From Bog-756 sp963730685 (GTDB lineage: Bacteria > Actinomycetota > Acidimicrobiia > Acidimicrobiales > RAAP-2): a DNA stretch of 64,000 nucleotides. Within the stretch, counting starts at the first letter, position 1, and each line of letters begins with the position of its first letter. Positions 52,400 through 61,345 of the stretch are shown in pieces. The DNA is taken from NCBI GenBank assembly GCA_963730685.1, contig CAVSSP010000001.1, forward strand, positions 868,001-932,000. The letters are read 5' to 3'. The notes under the pieces are model-generated. The model saw only the letters and a program-made list of their open reading frames with translations. It was not told the origin of the DNA and did not search any database. A program made the translations under genes and the position numbers.

Positions 52400-54160
52400 A
52401 TGCCCAAGGACAGGGACGAGCTCTATGGGCTCAACATCCGCGGCACCGAGCGTCCGATGCCGTTCGTCAACCCCTATCGCACCAAGGGTGAGCTGAACGA
52501 GATCGAGCAGTGGAAGCTCGAACGGCACCCGCTCGAGATCGCCGACGCCATCATCGACACCTACTCCAAGGAGGGCCCGGCCGGGATCGCCAAGGTCCCC
52601 GGCGAGGTGGAGCGTCTGAAGTGGGCCGGCATCTACCCCCAAAAGCAGGGCGGCGACGCCTTCATGATGAGGGTCAAGGTGCCCGGGGGGTTCCTGACCG
52701 CACCCCAGGCCCGTGAGATCGGGGTGGCCGCCGACGCCTTCGGGGAGGGGCCGGACGGAACCGAGAGCCGCGTGTTCGGCTCGCGCTTCGCCGACCTCAC
52801 CACCCGCCAGACCGTGCAGATCCACTGGTTGCGCATCGAGGACATCCCCCGGATCTGGCGGCGGTTCGCCGCCGTCGGCCTAACCACGGTGCAGGCGTGC
52901 GGGGACTCCGCCCGCAACGTCTTGAGCTGCCCGGTGTCCGGAGTGGACGCCCACGAGGCCTTCGATGCACTGCCGGTGGCCCGGGCCGTCTCGGACTTCT
53001 TCACCGGGAACCGCGAGTACGCCAACCTGCCCCGGAAGTTCAAGATGTCGGTCACCGGATGCGTCGAGGACTGCGCCCAGGCGGAGATCAACGACATCGG
53101 CCTCTGGCCGGCCCGGGCCGACGACGGGACCCTGGGCTTCAACCTCCTGGCCGGCGGAGGCCTGTCCGACGGCGAGCGCATGGCTTCGGACATCGACGTG
53201 TTCGTGCGCACCGACCAGGCCGTCGAGGTCACCCGGGCCATCGCCCAGCTCTTCGGCGAGCTCGGCAACCGCGAGAACCGTGGGCTGGCCCGGATGCGCT
53301 ACCTGGTCCAAGAGCTCGGCCCCGAGGGGTTCCGTGCCGAGCTGGCCGCCCGGGCGCGCTTCGACCTGGTACCGGCGGGCGAGAGCCTGACCCGCAGGTA
53401 CCGAGGCGACCACGTCGGCGTCCATCCCCAGAAGGAGGCCGGGCTCTTCTATGTGGGCTGCTCGGTCCCCGTCGGGCGGATGGTGGGCCTGGAGCTGGTC
53501 GAGGCGGCCCGCCTGGCCGAGACATACGGCGACGGCACCGTCCGGATCGGCACCGACCAGAACATCACCTTCACCGGCGTGCCCGAGGATCGGCTCGACG
53601 AGATGCTGTCCGAGGACCTGCTCCAGAAGTACTCGCCGTATCCCGGTCCGTTCACCCGTGGCGTGGTGGCCTGCACCGGTTCGGAGTTCTGCCGGTACGC
53701 CATCGTCGAGACCAAGGAGCGGGCGGTCAAGTGGGCCCGATTCCTCGACGAGCAGCTCGCCGGCGAGCCGGTGGGCGCGGCACCCGTTCCGGGGGCCCGG
53801 TCCGGTCCCGGCGAGGACGCCGGAGTGATCCGCATGCACTTCTCGGGATGCTCGGCCAGCTGCGCACAGCCTCAGATCGCCGACATCGGGTTCCGGGGTG
53901 AGGTCGCCCACGTGGGGAACCACCTGGCCGAGGCGGTCGACATCGGCATGGGGGGCTCCCTCGGGACCGACGCCGGCTTCATCGACTGGGTCGAGCACGC
54001 CCGGCCGGTCAACGACGTGCCCGACGCCCTGCTCCGGGTGGTCCGCCGGTACCAGTCGGAGCGGCGGGAGGACGAGCCCTTCTACAACTGGGCCCGGCGC
54101 GTCCCCAACGACGACCTTCGCCGGACGTTGGCCGAGGAGGCGGCACCGGCACCCCGGTGA
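52400..54160 (+). CDS. sir: ferredoxin-type nitrite/sulfite reductase
   Basis: A 586-residue siroheme/[4Fe-4S] reductase. The cluster motif is C-x5-C ... C-x3-C: Cys425 and Cys431 in ACTGSEFCRYA, Cys484 and Cys488 in SGCSASCAQPQIAD. The first half contains the paired DSARNVLSCPVSGVD and TGCVEDCAQAEINDIG. Context with cysH and siroheme synthesis makes sulfite, not nitrite, the likely substrate. The ATG at 52400 is one base after the cysH stop. The stop overlaps the GTG of a small Lys-rich ORF. Electrons probably come from the FrhB-like protein downstream or from a ferredoxin. Confidence 0.92.
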   Translation: MPKDRDELYGLNIRGTERPMPFVNPYRTKGELNEIEQWKLERHPLEIADAIIDTYSKEGPAGIAKVPGEVERLKWAGIYPQKQGGDAFMMRVKVPGGFLTAPQAREIGVAADAFGEGPDGTESRVFGSRFADLTTRQTVQIHWLRIEDIPRIWRRFAAVGLTTVQACGDSARNVLSCPVSGVDAHEAFDALPVARAVSDFFTGNREYANLPRKFKMSVTGCVEDCAQAEINDIGLWPARADDGTLGFNLLAGGGLSDGERMASDIDVFVRTDQAVEVTRAIAQLFGELGNRENRGLARMRYLVQELGPEGFRAELAARARFDLVPAGESLTRRYRGDHVGVHPQKEAGLFYVGCSVPVGRMVGLELVEAARLAETYGDGTVRIGTDQNITFTGVPEDRLDEMLSEDLLQKYSPYPGPFTRGVVACTGSEFCRYAIVETKERAVKWARFLDEQLAGEPVGAAPVPGARSGPGEDAGVIRMHFSGCSASCAQPQIADIGFRGEVAHVGNHLAEAVDIGMGGSLGTDAGFIDWVEHARPVNDVPDALLRVVRRYQSERREDEPFYNWARRVPNDDLRRTLAEEAAPAPR

Positions 54161-54276
54161 CGCTGGTGGCCAACCGGGCGCCCGCCACCAAGGGCACGAA
54201 CAAGAAGGCACCGGCGCCGAAGAAGGCACCGCCGGCCGCCGCCACCAAGGCCGCCGCCACCAAGGCCGCACGATGA
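54157..54276 (+). CDS. possible 39-residue Lys/Ala/Pro-rich bridging peptide
   Basis: A GTG at 54157 overlaps the sulfite reductase stop (GTGA) and the TGA stop overlaps the ATG of the FrhB-like gene (ATGA). The frame thus fills the gap with a four-base overlap at each end. The peptide is strongly basic and histone-tail-like, with TKGTNKKAPAPKKAPP and TKAAATKAAR. Alternatively one inserted base at the CCCC run near 54152-54155 would make it a Lys-rich C-terminal tail of the reductase. I cannot decide between the two. Confidence 0.4.
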   Translation: MTLVANRAPATKGTNKKAPAPKKAPPAAATKAAATKAAR

Positions 54277-55604
54277 AGGCCTACCGCATCCGCGACGAGA
54301 TGAACGGCATCGAGGAACCACCGGGCAAGACGTGGTTCTGGGAGCTGCAGGCCGGGGTCATCGACGCCGGCCGATGCATCCAGTGCGGGACCTGCGTGGC
54401 CGCGTGCCCGTCCAACTCGATCGGCATCGACGAGGACACCGACCTGCCCGAGCTGGTCAAGATGTGCACGGGCTGCTCGCTGTGCTGGGACTTCTGTCCC
54501 CGGGGCGGGCTCCGCTACGAGGCACTGTGGCCTCCGTCCACCGAGCTGGGTGTGCCCGGGTCCGGTGGGACGACCCAGGGCCGGGCGGGCGCCGGCACGG
54601 CTGCCGCCGACCCGGAAACCGGCATCACCGCCGGCGCCGTGGTCCGTGCCGACTCGTCGGACAGCTACTGGAAGATCACCGGTGGTCCCCCCGGTGACGG
54701 GCTCGGCGCCGTCATGGACGCCTATTCCGTGCGGGCCGGGGCCCGGGCCGACGACGCCCAGGACGGCGGAGTGGTGACCGCGCTGCTGGTGGCCGCCCTG
54801 GCCGGCGGGGACATCGACGGCGCACTGGTGACGCGCCCGAGCGACGATCCCGACGAGCCGTGGAAGGGAGTGGCCCACCTGGCCACGACGGCCAAGGAGA
54901 TCGTCGACGCAGCCGGCAGCTACTACAACCAGACCATGGCGCTGGCCGAGCTGGACCTGTCCAAGTACGACCTGCCGCCCAAGCCCCGGATCGCCGTGGT
55001 CGGAACCCCGTGCGAGATCCAGGGGATCCGGGCCATGCAGTCGCGCCGCTGGCCCACCGGAGCCCACCGGATCGACTCGGTGGTGCTGACCATCGCCCTG
55101 CTGTGCACCAAGAGCTTCGACTACCAGGGCCTGATGTTGCGCCTGCTCAACGAGGACCGGGGCATCGATCTCGAACGGGTGAGCAAGGTCGACGTGATCC
55201 GGGGCCGCATGATCGTCGAGTACCGAGACGGGGAGCTGGCCGTGGACGAGCCGATCAAGAACTTCCACGGTGCGGCACTCAAGGGGTGCGACGAGTGCGC
55301 GGACTTCCTCGGGAGGAGCGCCGACCTTTCGGTCGGGAGCGTGGGTGCGATGGACGGGTGGAGCAGCGTGCTCGTCCGCACCGAGCGCGGCCGCCGTGCG
55401 CTCGACAACGCGCGGGGCCGGCTCGACTTCCGCGAGCTCGACAGTCCCGAGGCACTGGTCAGACTGGACAACTTCGACAAGCGCATCGCCTTCGACAGCC
55501 TCCGCCGGACGTTCGATCCGGATGCGCCGCTGTTCATCGACTACGCCGACCACGTGGCCGACTACCGGGACAGTGACCGGGCCCCGGTCGTCGCCGACCG
55601 CTGA
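54273..55604 (+). CDS. FrhB-like coenzyme F420 dehydrogenase beta subunit family protein
   Basis: A 443-residue flavoprotein of the FrhB/FpoF/FdhB family, members of which move electrons between F420 and Fe-S proteins. The N terminus carries two ferredoxin motifs, Cys35-38-41-45 (CIQCGTCVAACP) and Cys65-68-71-75 (CTGCSLCWDFCP). Then come QDGGVVTALLVAALAGGDID, VVGTPCEIQGIRAMQ and the C-terminal FHGAALKGCDECADFLGRSAD that binds FAD/Fe-S, quoted here in part as GCDECADFLGRSAD. A spacer at about 85-125 is Gly/Ala-rich. It is coupled to the sulfite reductase genes by ATGA overlap. Reduced F420 as donor for sulfite reduction is the natural inference. Confidence 0.85.
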   Translation: MKAYRIRDEMNGIEEPPGKTWFWELQAGVIDAGRCIQCGTCVAACPSNSIGIDEDTDLPELVKMCTGCSLCWDFCPRGGLRYEALWPPSTELGVPGSGGTTQGRAGAGTAAADPETGITAGAVVRADSSDSYWKITGGPPGDGLGAVMDAYSVRAGARADDAQDGGVVTALLVAALAGGDIDGALVTRPSDDPDEPWKGVAHLATTAKEIVDAAGSYYNQTMALAELDLSKYDLPPKPRIAVVGTPCEIQGIRAMQSRRWPTGAHRIDSVVLTIALLCTKSFDYQGLMLRLLNEDRGIDLERVSKVDVIRGRMIVEYRDGELAVDEPIKNFHGAALKGCDECADFLGRSADLSVGSVGAMDGWSSVLVRTERGRRALDNARGRLDFRELDSPEALVRLDNFDKRIAFDSLRRTFDPDAPLFIDYADHVADYRDSDRAPVVADR

Positions 55605-55713
55605 GTGCGGAGCCGACCGGCCGGCGACGATCCGCCCGCCGACGGTCCAGCCGCGTCTGGCGACCAGGCCGGATGGCTGTCTGGGGCCCCGGCCGGATGG
55701 CTAGGGTGACCAC

Positions 55714-56061
55714 GTGATCGTGTTCGAGGATGAGGCCGGCGCCCGACTGGAGCTCCCCGACGAGCCGACCGGCCTCCGCGACGGACTGCGTGACGCCCTA
55801 CTCGAGGGCCAGGAATGGCCCGGCGGAGTGGCCGACGAACTGTGCATCGGGCGCTGGCTCTGGGCGCGGTGGGGGACGGTGCTCGAGGCGGAGGGGATGG
55901 GCCAGAAGCGGTTCGACGACGAACTCCTGGCCGACCGGCGTGAGCTCTGGCTGTGGCTGATGGGAGACCGGCAGTGGAGCCAGTTCGTCGAAGGCCTGGC
56001 GGGCCGGATCCTTCGACGACTCCCCACCACCGGCGCCGAGGGCGGCACGCTGGCCCGGTGA
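55714..56061 (+). CDS. hypothetical protein, 115 residues
   Basis: A small acidic soluble protein with Trp-rich helices (GRWLWARWG, ELWLWLMGDRQW). GTG start 110 bp after the FrhB-like gene; a direct repeat GGCCGGATGGCT lies twice just upstream. No family is recognised, and its composition looks like a real coding sequence in this genome. It could be the last gene of the sulfur operon or independent. Confidence 0.5.
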   Translation: MIVFEDEAGARLELPDEPTGLRDGLRDALLEGQEWPGGVADELCIGRWLWARWGTVLEAEGMGQKRFDDELLADRRELWLWLMGDRQWSQFVEGLAGRILRRLPTTGAEGGTLAR

Positions 56062-56181
56062 TGCCGTGATCGTCAGGGCGCGCCACGGCACCGATCCGGG
56101 ACGGGGTGGAGGCGCCGCCGCCAGGAAGCATCAAGACTGCAGCCAACAAGACGGATGGGAACCAGACCCGAAGGGGGAGAC

Positions 56182-56694
56182 ATGCCGAACATCGATGTGC
56201 CGGTCGGGAAGGACCCGTTGGTCTATGTGTGGACCGAGCTGGCTCCGCCGCTGACCTCGGCCGCCGGCGCCTACAGCAGTGCCGTCTACGAGAAGTCGTC
56301 GTTGTCGCTGCGGGAGTTCGAGGCGGCCCGGATCACCATGGCCCGCATCAACCAGTGCGCGATCTGCATGGACTGGCGGACGGCTCGGGACGTCCCCGGG
56401 CGGGCCGCCGACCCCAACGAGGTCCCCGAGTCGTTCTACGAGGCGGTGGGCGGTCGCCGGCAGGGCGAGGGGCTCACCGAGCGGGAGCAGTTGGCCGCGG
56501 AGTTCGCCGAGCGGTACTCCACGGACCACCTGGGCATGGACGGGCCGTTCTGGGATCGGCTCCATGGCGCCTATGACGACGAGGAGTTGGTCGACCTGGC
56601 CCTGTGCGTCGGATCCTGGCTGGCGCTCGGTCGCTTCAATCAGGTGTTCGACATCGACGGTGCCTGCAGGGTCCCCGGACCGGCCCCGCACTGA
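56182..56694 (+). CDS. carboxymuconolactone decarboxylase (AhpD-like) family protein
   Basis: A 170-residue all-helical protein of the CMD family. The core ARITMARINQCAICMDWRTA has the CxxC pair of AhpD-type peroxidase reductases, but the usual following His is Arg or Trp here, so peroxidase activity is uncertain. The ATG at 56182 has a strong AAGGGGGAG site; an in-frame ATG nine codons upstream is less well placed. The EthD-like gene follows by 18 bp, so both may act on the same organic substrate. Confidence 0.82.
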   Translation: MPNIDVPVGKDPLVYVWTELAPPLTSAAGAYSSAVYEKSSLSLREFEAARITMARINQCAICMDWRTARDVPGRAADPNEVPESFYEAVGGRRQGEGLTEREQLAAEFAERYSTDHLGMDGPFWDRLHGAYDDEELVDLALCVGSWLALGRFNQVFDIDGACRVPGPAPH

Positions 56695-56712
56695 GCGGAT
56701 CCGGCCTGTCCC

Positions 56713-57444
56713 GTGGAGAAGTTGATCTATCTGGTGTGGGGAGACGGCTCGGCCGCGGCCGGCGATTCGTTGCGCGAGCGGTTGGTGGGGGAGGTGGCCC
56801 CACTCCTGATGGCGGCAGGGGTGAACGGTCTGGGCGTCAACGTCCATGACGGCGATGCCGCTGCCGCCCCGTCGCCGGCGCCGGCCCCCGAGGGCGAGGA
56901 CCCCCATGTGGCCGAGGTCTCGGTGTGGCTCGACACCTACGAGCACCGGGGCGGAGTCGAGTCGGCCCTCGGGCAGCTGGGGCTCCGGACCGCCGGGTAC
57001 CTGGTGGTCGAGTCGCTGTACGACGACTACGGCACCACCCCGCATGCGGCGCCCCGCTCCTGGCCGGACGGCGAGCGATCACCCGGTGTGCTGACGGTGG
57101 CTCTCATCCACCGGCCCCGAGGTCTCCCGTATGCCGAGTGGATCACCCGGTGGCACGGCACGCAGTCCCCCGTCTCGGCGGAGCTTCAGCCGCGCACGCG
57201 CTATGTGCGGAACGAGGTCGTGCGCCCCGTGTCGGAAGGAGCGCCCGAGATCGACGGGATCGTGGAGGAGGCCTGGCCATCGGCCGAACACGTGGCCGAC
57301 CCGATGCTGTTCTTCAATGCCGCCACCCCTGAAGCGCTCGATGCCAACGTCTCGCGGATGATCGCCAGCGTCGACGCATGCCTCGACCTCACCCGGCTCC
57401 GCAGCTCGACCATGAGCGAGTACCTGATCAAGTCGTTGCCTTGA
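56713..57444 (+). CDS. EthD-like dimeric alpha-beta barrel protein
   Basis: A 243-residue protein with two ferredoxin-like halves. The C-terminal half contains YAEWITRWHGTQSPVSAEL and RTRYVRNEVVRP, typical of EthD-domain proteins linked to P450 or aromatic degradation. GTG start at 56713. It is read with the CMD-family gene and lies upstream of a TetR regulator in the same orientation. No catalytic residues can be assigned. Confidence 0.7.
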   Translation: MEKLIYLVWGDGSAAAGDSLRERLVGEVAPLLMAAGVNGLGVNVHDGDAAAAPSPAPAPEGEDPHVAEVSVWLDTYEHRGGVESALGQLGLRTAGYLVVESLYDDYGTTPHAAPRSWPDGERSPGVLTVALIHRPRGLPYAEWITRWHGTQSPVSAELQPRTRYVRNEVVRPVSEGAPEIDGIVEEAWPSAEHVADPMLFFNAATPEALDANVSRMIASVDACLDLTRLRSSTMSEYLIKSLP

Positions 57445-57488
57445 TCAGGCCGCCAAGCCGCCCAAGCCGCCCACCGTTCTCCCCGCTG

Positions 57489-57501
57489 TACACCCTGTGT
57501 A
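57489..57501 (+). promoter_or_regulatory. palindrome upstream of tetR gene
   Basis: TACAC-CCT-GTGTA is a perfect inverted repeat about 60 bp before the TetR-family start, a good candidate for its autoregulatory operator. Confidence 0.4.
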
Positions 57502-57561
57502 GCGTGAAGGGGACGAATCCCGTGACGAGGTAACCACGTCGCCGAGCGGAACCGGTCGCCG

Positions 57562-58185
57562 ATGCCAGCAACGAGACAATCCGAATCCGACCGACCCCGG
57601 ACCGGCCGCAAGCCGTCCACCACCCACCACCACCTCGAGGCGGTCGCCATCGAGCTGTTCACGTCGCAGGGCTTCGACGAGACGAGCATCGACGAGATCG
57701 CCGCCGCGGCAGGGATCGCCCGGCGGACCTTCTTCCGCTACTACCCGTCGAAGTCCGATCTGGTCTGGGGCGACTTCGGCGCCGAACTGGTCCGGATGCA
57801 GATCTGGTTCGATGGTGCTCCCCCCGAGCTCCCCATGATGGAGGCCATCCACCAGGCGGTGATCGAGTTCAACCGGCTCCCGGCCGATCAGGTGCGTCAG
57901 CACCGCCGGCGGATGTCGCTCATCCTCGGGGTCCCGACCCTGTTGGCCAACTCGACCCTGCGCTTCGCCCAGTGGCGGGAGGTCGTGGCGGCGTTCGCCG
58001 CCCGCCGCCTCGGGGTGCGGGAAGACGACCTGCTCCCCAAGGTGGTCGGGTATTCGGCGCTCGGCGCCACCCTGGCCGGCTATGAGCAGTGGCTCCGCGA
58101 CGAGGGGGCCGATCTGGTCGAGCTCCTCGATGCCGCCCTCGGCGAGTTGGCCATCGGATTCCGGCACCACGACCGGGAGCCCTGA
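57562..58185 (+). CDS. TetR-family regulator, MftR-like
   Basis: A 207-residue repressor. The N-terminal HTH domain reads AIELFTSQGFDETSIDEIAA then GIARRTFFRYYPSKSDLVWG, closely like the mycofactocin-system regulator MftR in its RRTFFRYYPSKSDLVWGDF core. The C-terminal ligand domain (about 75-200) is helical. No mftA-F genes are in the window, so it may control a distant locus or only itself and neighbours. A palindrome stands upstream. ychF follows after 93 bp. Confidence 0.8.
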   Translation: MPATRQSESDRPRTGRKPSTTHHHLEAVAIELFTSQGFDETSIDEIAAAAGIARRTFFRYYPSKSDLVWGDFGAELVRMQIWFDGAPPELPMMEAIHQAVIEFNRLPADQVRQHRRRMSLILGVPTLLANSTLRFAQWREVVAAFAARRLGVREDDLLPKVVGYSALGATLAGYEQWLRDEGADLVELLDAALGELAIGFRHHDREP

Positions 58186-58278
58186 TGGCGGCCCGAACCG
58201 CCGCCCGTGGCCATCCCCTACGCTCGGTACTCGGTCCCACCGCCGGTCGGGGCCGCTACGACTTCGGAGGAAGCACCC

Positions 58279-59367
<1,089 letters not shown>

Positions 59368-59380
59368 CGACTCGGCACGG

Positions 59381-59414
59381 CTGACCTCCCGACCGTGCAC
59401 GGTCGGGAGGTCAG
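59381..59414. terminator. 34-bp perfect palindrome, bidirectional terminator
   Basis: CTGACCTCCCGACCGTG is followed directly by its exact reverse complement. It sits 13 bp after ychF and its last four bases include the stop codon of the convergent MOSC gene. Such a stem could end both transcripts. Confidence 0.75.
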
Positions 59415-60028
59415 GCCTGCAACCGGTCGAGGCGCCGTCGAGCCATGACGCGCCAGCCTTCGGGAACGTCGACCGTCGACGCCACGCGCTCGAGCAGATC
59501 GGCGTGCGTCCCCGGTCGCACGGCGGCCAGGTCGCCCACCGTCAGGCCGTGGTCCGGCGGTGGCCCGGTGACGATCCGATCCCCGGCCCCCACGGCTCCC
59601 GGGGACCGGATGCGCAGGTAGGTGCCCGGTCTCCCGCTCGCCCCGAACCGCTCGACGAATCCTGCGTCCCCCATGCGCATCCCGAGCTTGAAGCACGGCT
59701 CGCGGGGCTGGGCGACCTCGAGCACGACTGAGCCGACCCTCCACTGCTGGCCGATGATGCACGAGGAGAGGTCGATCCCCTCGGTGGTCAGGTTCTCGCC
59801 GAAGGTCCCGGGATCCAGGTCGGCACCCAGCCGAGCCGCCCACCAGGAGTAGTCCTCGGAGGCGTAGGCGTAGACGGCCTTGTCCGGTCCGCCGTGGACG
59901 CGCCGGTCGGCCTGATCGTCTCCATGGAGGTTGACCCCCTCGACGGAGACCCGGCCCTCGACGGGCTCTTTCCAGATGGCGCTGGTCACCGACCGCCCTC
60001 CCCAGGTGACGGTGCGGGCAAGGCCCAC
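59411..60028 (-). CDS. MOSC domain protein, YiiM-like
   Basis: A protein of at least 205 residues with the MOSC fold, used for molybdenum-cofactor sulfur transfer or N-hydroxylated base reduction. Seen: HGGPDKAVYAYASEDYSWW, FGENLTTEGIDL, and the conserved Cys in QPREPCFKLGMRM. The family usually starts with ISVNVG-type sequence. Here ISVNVGLARTVTW continues upstream of the GTG at 60028 to an ATC codon at 60058 (then TTPRV), with no normal start. ATC may be a misread or mutated ATG. It follows the hydrolase gene on the same strand. Confidence 0.82.
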   Translation of the reverse strand: MGLARTVTWGGRSVTSAIWKEPVEGRVSVEGVNLHGDDQADRRVHGGPDKAVYAYASEDYSWWAARLGADLDPGTFGENLTTEGIDLSSCIIGQQWRVGSVVLEVAQPREPCFKLGMRMGDAGFVERFGASGRPGTYLRIRSPGAVGAGDRIVTGPPPDHGLTVGDLAAVRPGTHADLLERVASTVDVPEGWRVMARRRLDRLQA

Positions 60029-60118
60029 ATTGACGGAGATGACCCGAGGCGTTGTGATGGGTCTCAGCTTGCCCTGTCCCGGAGGTCGACCGATGGATCC
60101 GCCTCCCGGGCGGCCCCG

Positions 60119-60940
60119 TCAGCTCCTCAAGAAGGCCAGTAGGTCGGCGTTGAACCGGTCCTGGTGGGTGGCGGTCAGACCATGGGGGGCACCCGGGTAG
60201 TACGTCTCTTTGGCACCGGGGATCAGCCTGGCCGACTTGTGCGCCGAATCCTCGATCGGGACGATCTGGTCGCCCTCGCCGTGCAGGACCAGTGTCGGGA
60301 CATCGAACTTCTTGAGGTCCTCGGTGAAGTCGGTCTCGGAGAAGGCCTTGATGCTCTCGTAGGCGTTCTTGAGCCCGGACTGCATGCTCCACAGCCAGAA
60401 CTGATCGAGCAGGCCCTGGGACACGTCGGCGCCGGGCTGGTTGGCCCCGTAGAACGGCGTGGCCAGGTCCTTGTAGAACTGCGAGGGATCCTTCACCAGG
60501 CCCGTCCGCAGATCATCGAACACTTTGATCGGAAGCCCCTCCGGGTTGGAGGCACTCTGCACCATGATCGGCGGCACGGCGGATACGAGCACCGCCTTGG
60601 CGACCCTGGCCGTGCCGTGGCGGCCGATGTAGCGGGCGACCTCGCCTCCTCCGGTGGAGTGGCCCACCAGGGTGGCGTCCCTCAGGTCCAGGGCCTCGAT
60701 GACGGCGCCGAGGTCGTCGGCATAGCCGTCCATGTCGTTGCCGCGTGACGGTTGGCTCGAACGGCCGTGCCCGCGTCGATCGTGGGCAACCACCCGATAG
60801 CCGTGATCGGCGAGGAAGAGCATCTGGCCGTTCCAAGCGTCCGCACTCAACGGCCAGCCGTGGGAGAACGTGACGACTGGACCTTCGCCCCAGTCCTTGT
60901 AGTACAGCTCGGTACCGTCTTTCGTGATGATCGTGCTCAT
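60119..60940 (-). CDS. alpha/beta hydrolase, non-heme chloroperoxidase/esterase type
   Basis: A 273-residue serine hydrolase. Seen: FSHGWPLSADAW (oxyanion region), VAHDRRGHGRSSQP, the nucleophile elbow GHSTGGGEVARYIGRH, the acid in LHGEGDQIVP and the base in APHGLTATH. This set is typical of cofactor-free haloperoxidases and related esterases. The ATG at 60940 has AAAAAAGGAG upstream, and that Shine-Dalgarno block is itself duplicated 20 bp further up. The MOSC gene is downstream. Confidence 0.9.
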   Translation of the reverse strand: MSTIITKDGTELYYKDWGEGPVVTFSHGWPLSADAWNGQMLFLADHGYRVVAHDRRGHGRSSQPSRGNDMDGYADDLGAVIEALDLRDATLVGHSTGGGEVARYIGRHGTARVAKAVLVSAVPPIMVQSASNPEGLPIKVFDDLRTGLVKDPSQFYKDLATPFYGANQPGADVSQGLLDQFWLWSMQSGLKNAYESIKAFSETDFTEDLKKFDVPTLVLHGEGDQIVPIEDSAHKSARLIPGAKETYYPGAPHGLTATHQDRFNADLLAFLRS

Positions 60941-60980
60941 TGTGTGAACGGCTCCTTTTTTGTGTGCACTGCTCCTTTGG
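60941..60980 (-). repeat. imperfect 20-bp duplication of the ribosome binding site
   Basis: TGTGTG-x2-C-x-GCTCCTTT occurs at 60941 and 60961 on the plus strand, that is, two AAAGGAGC blocks followed by CACACA on the coding strand. Only the proximal copy is followed by ATG. It resembles the duplications at the leuD and cysG starts. Confidence 0.7.
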
Positions 60981-61345
60981 TTCGATGGGAGGGCGAACCG
61001 GGACCCCGGACCAACGGGCCGAACGGTCGGAGGTCTTGGGCATGCAGCACGCCGCCGGTGGCATCGGCGGCCCGAGCCTCGAGCCGCAGCTCGAGCCGGG
61101 CCCGAGCCCCAAGAGACAGCCATCGATCCGCTCACTGCGTCACGCCACGCACCCACCCGCTGCCGACAGTCGCGGTGGGCCGTGGGATCAGTCCCGGCCC
61201 TCCTCCTGGATCGTTGACGGCGCCGCCGCGTCCGGGCGGTCGCACCCCGACCCAATTCGATCCAAACACAGCCACTTGCGAATATCAATGGGGGTGGGAC
61301 CGAAGTTCCCCGCCTCGAGCGGGATTCCGGCGGCGCCGGTCGAGG
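60941..61345. other. gene-free interval upstream of the hydrolase
   Basis: About 400 bp between the hydrolase start and the phosphoesterase stop. Apart from the duplicated ribosome binding site at its left end, I see no promoter or gene that can be supported. Confidence 0.4.
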
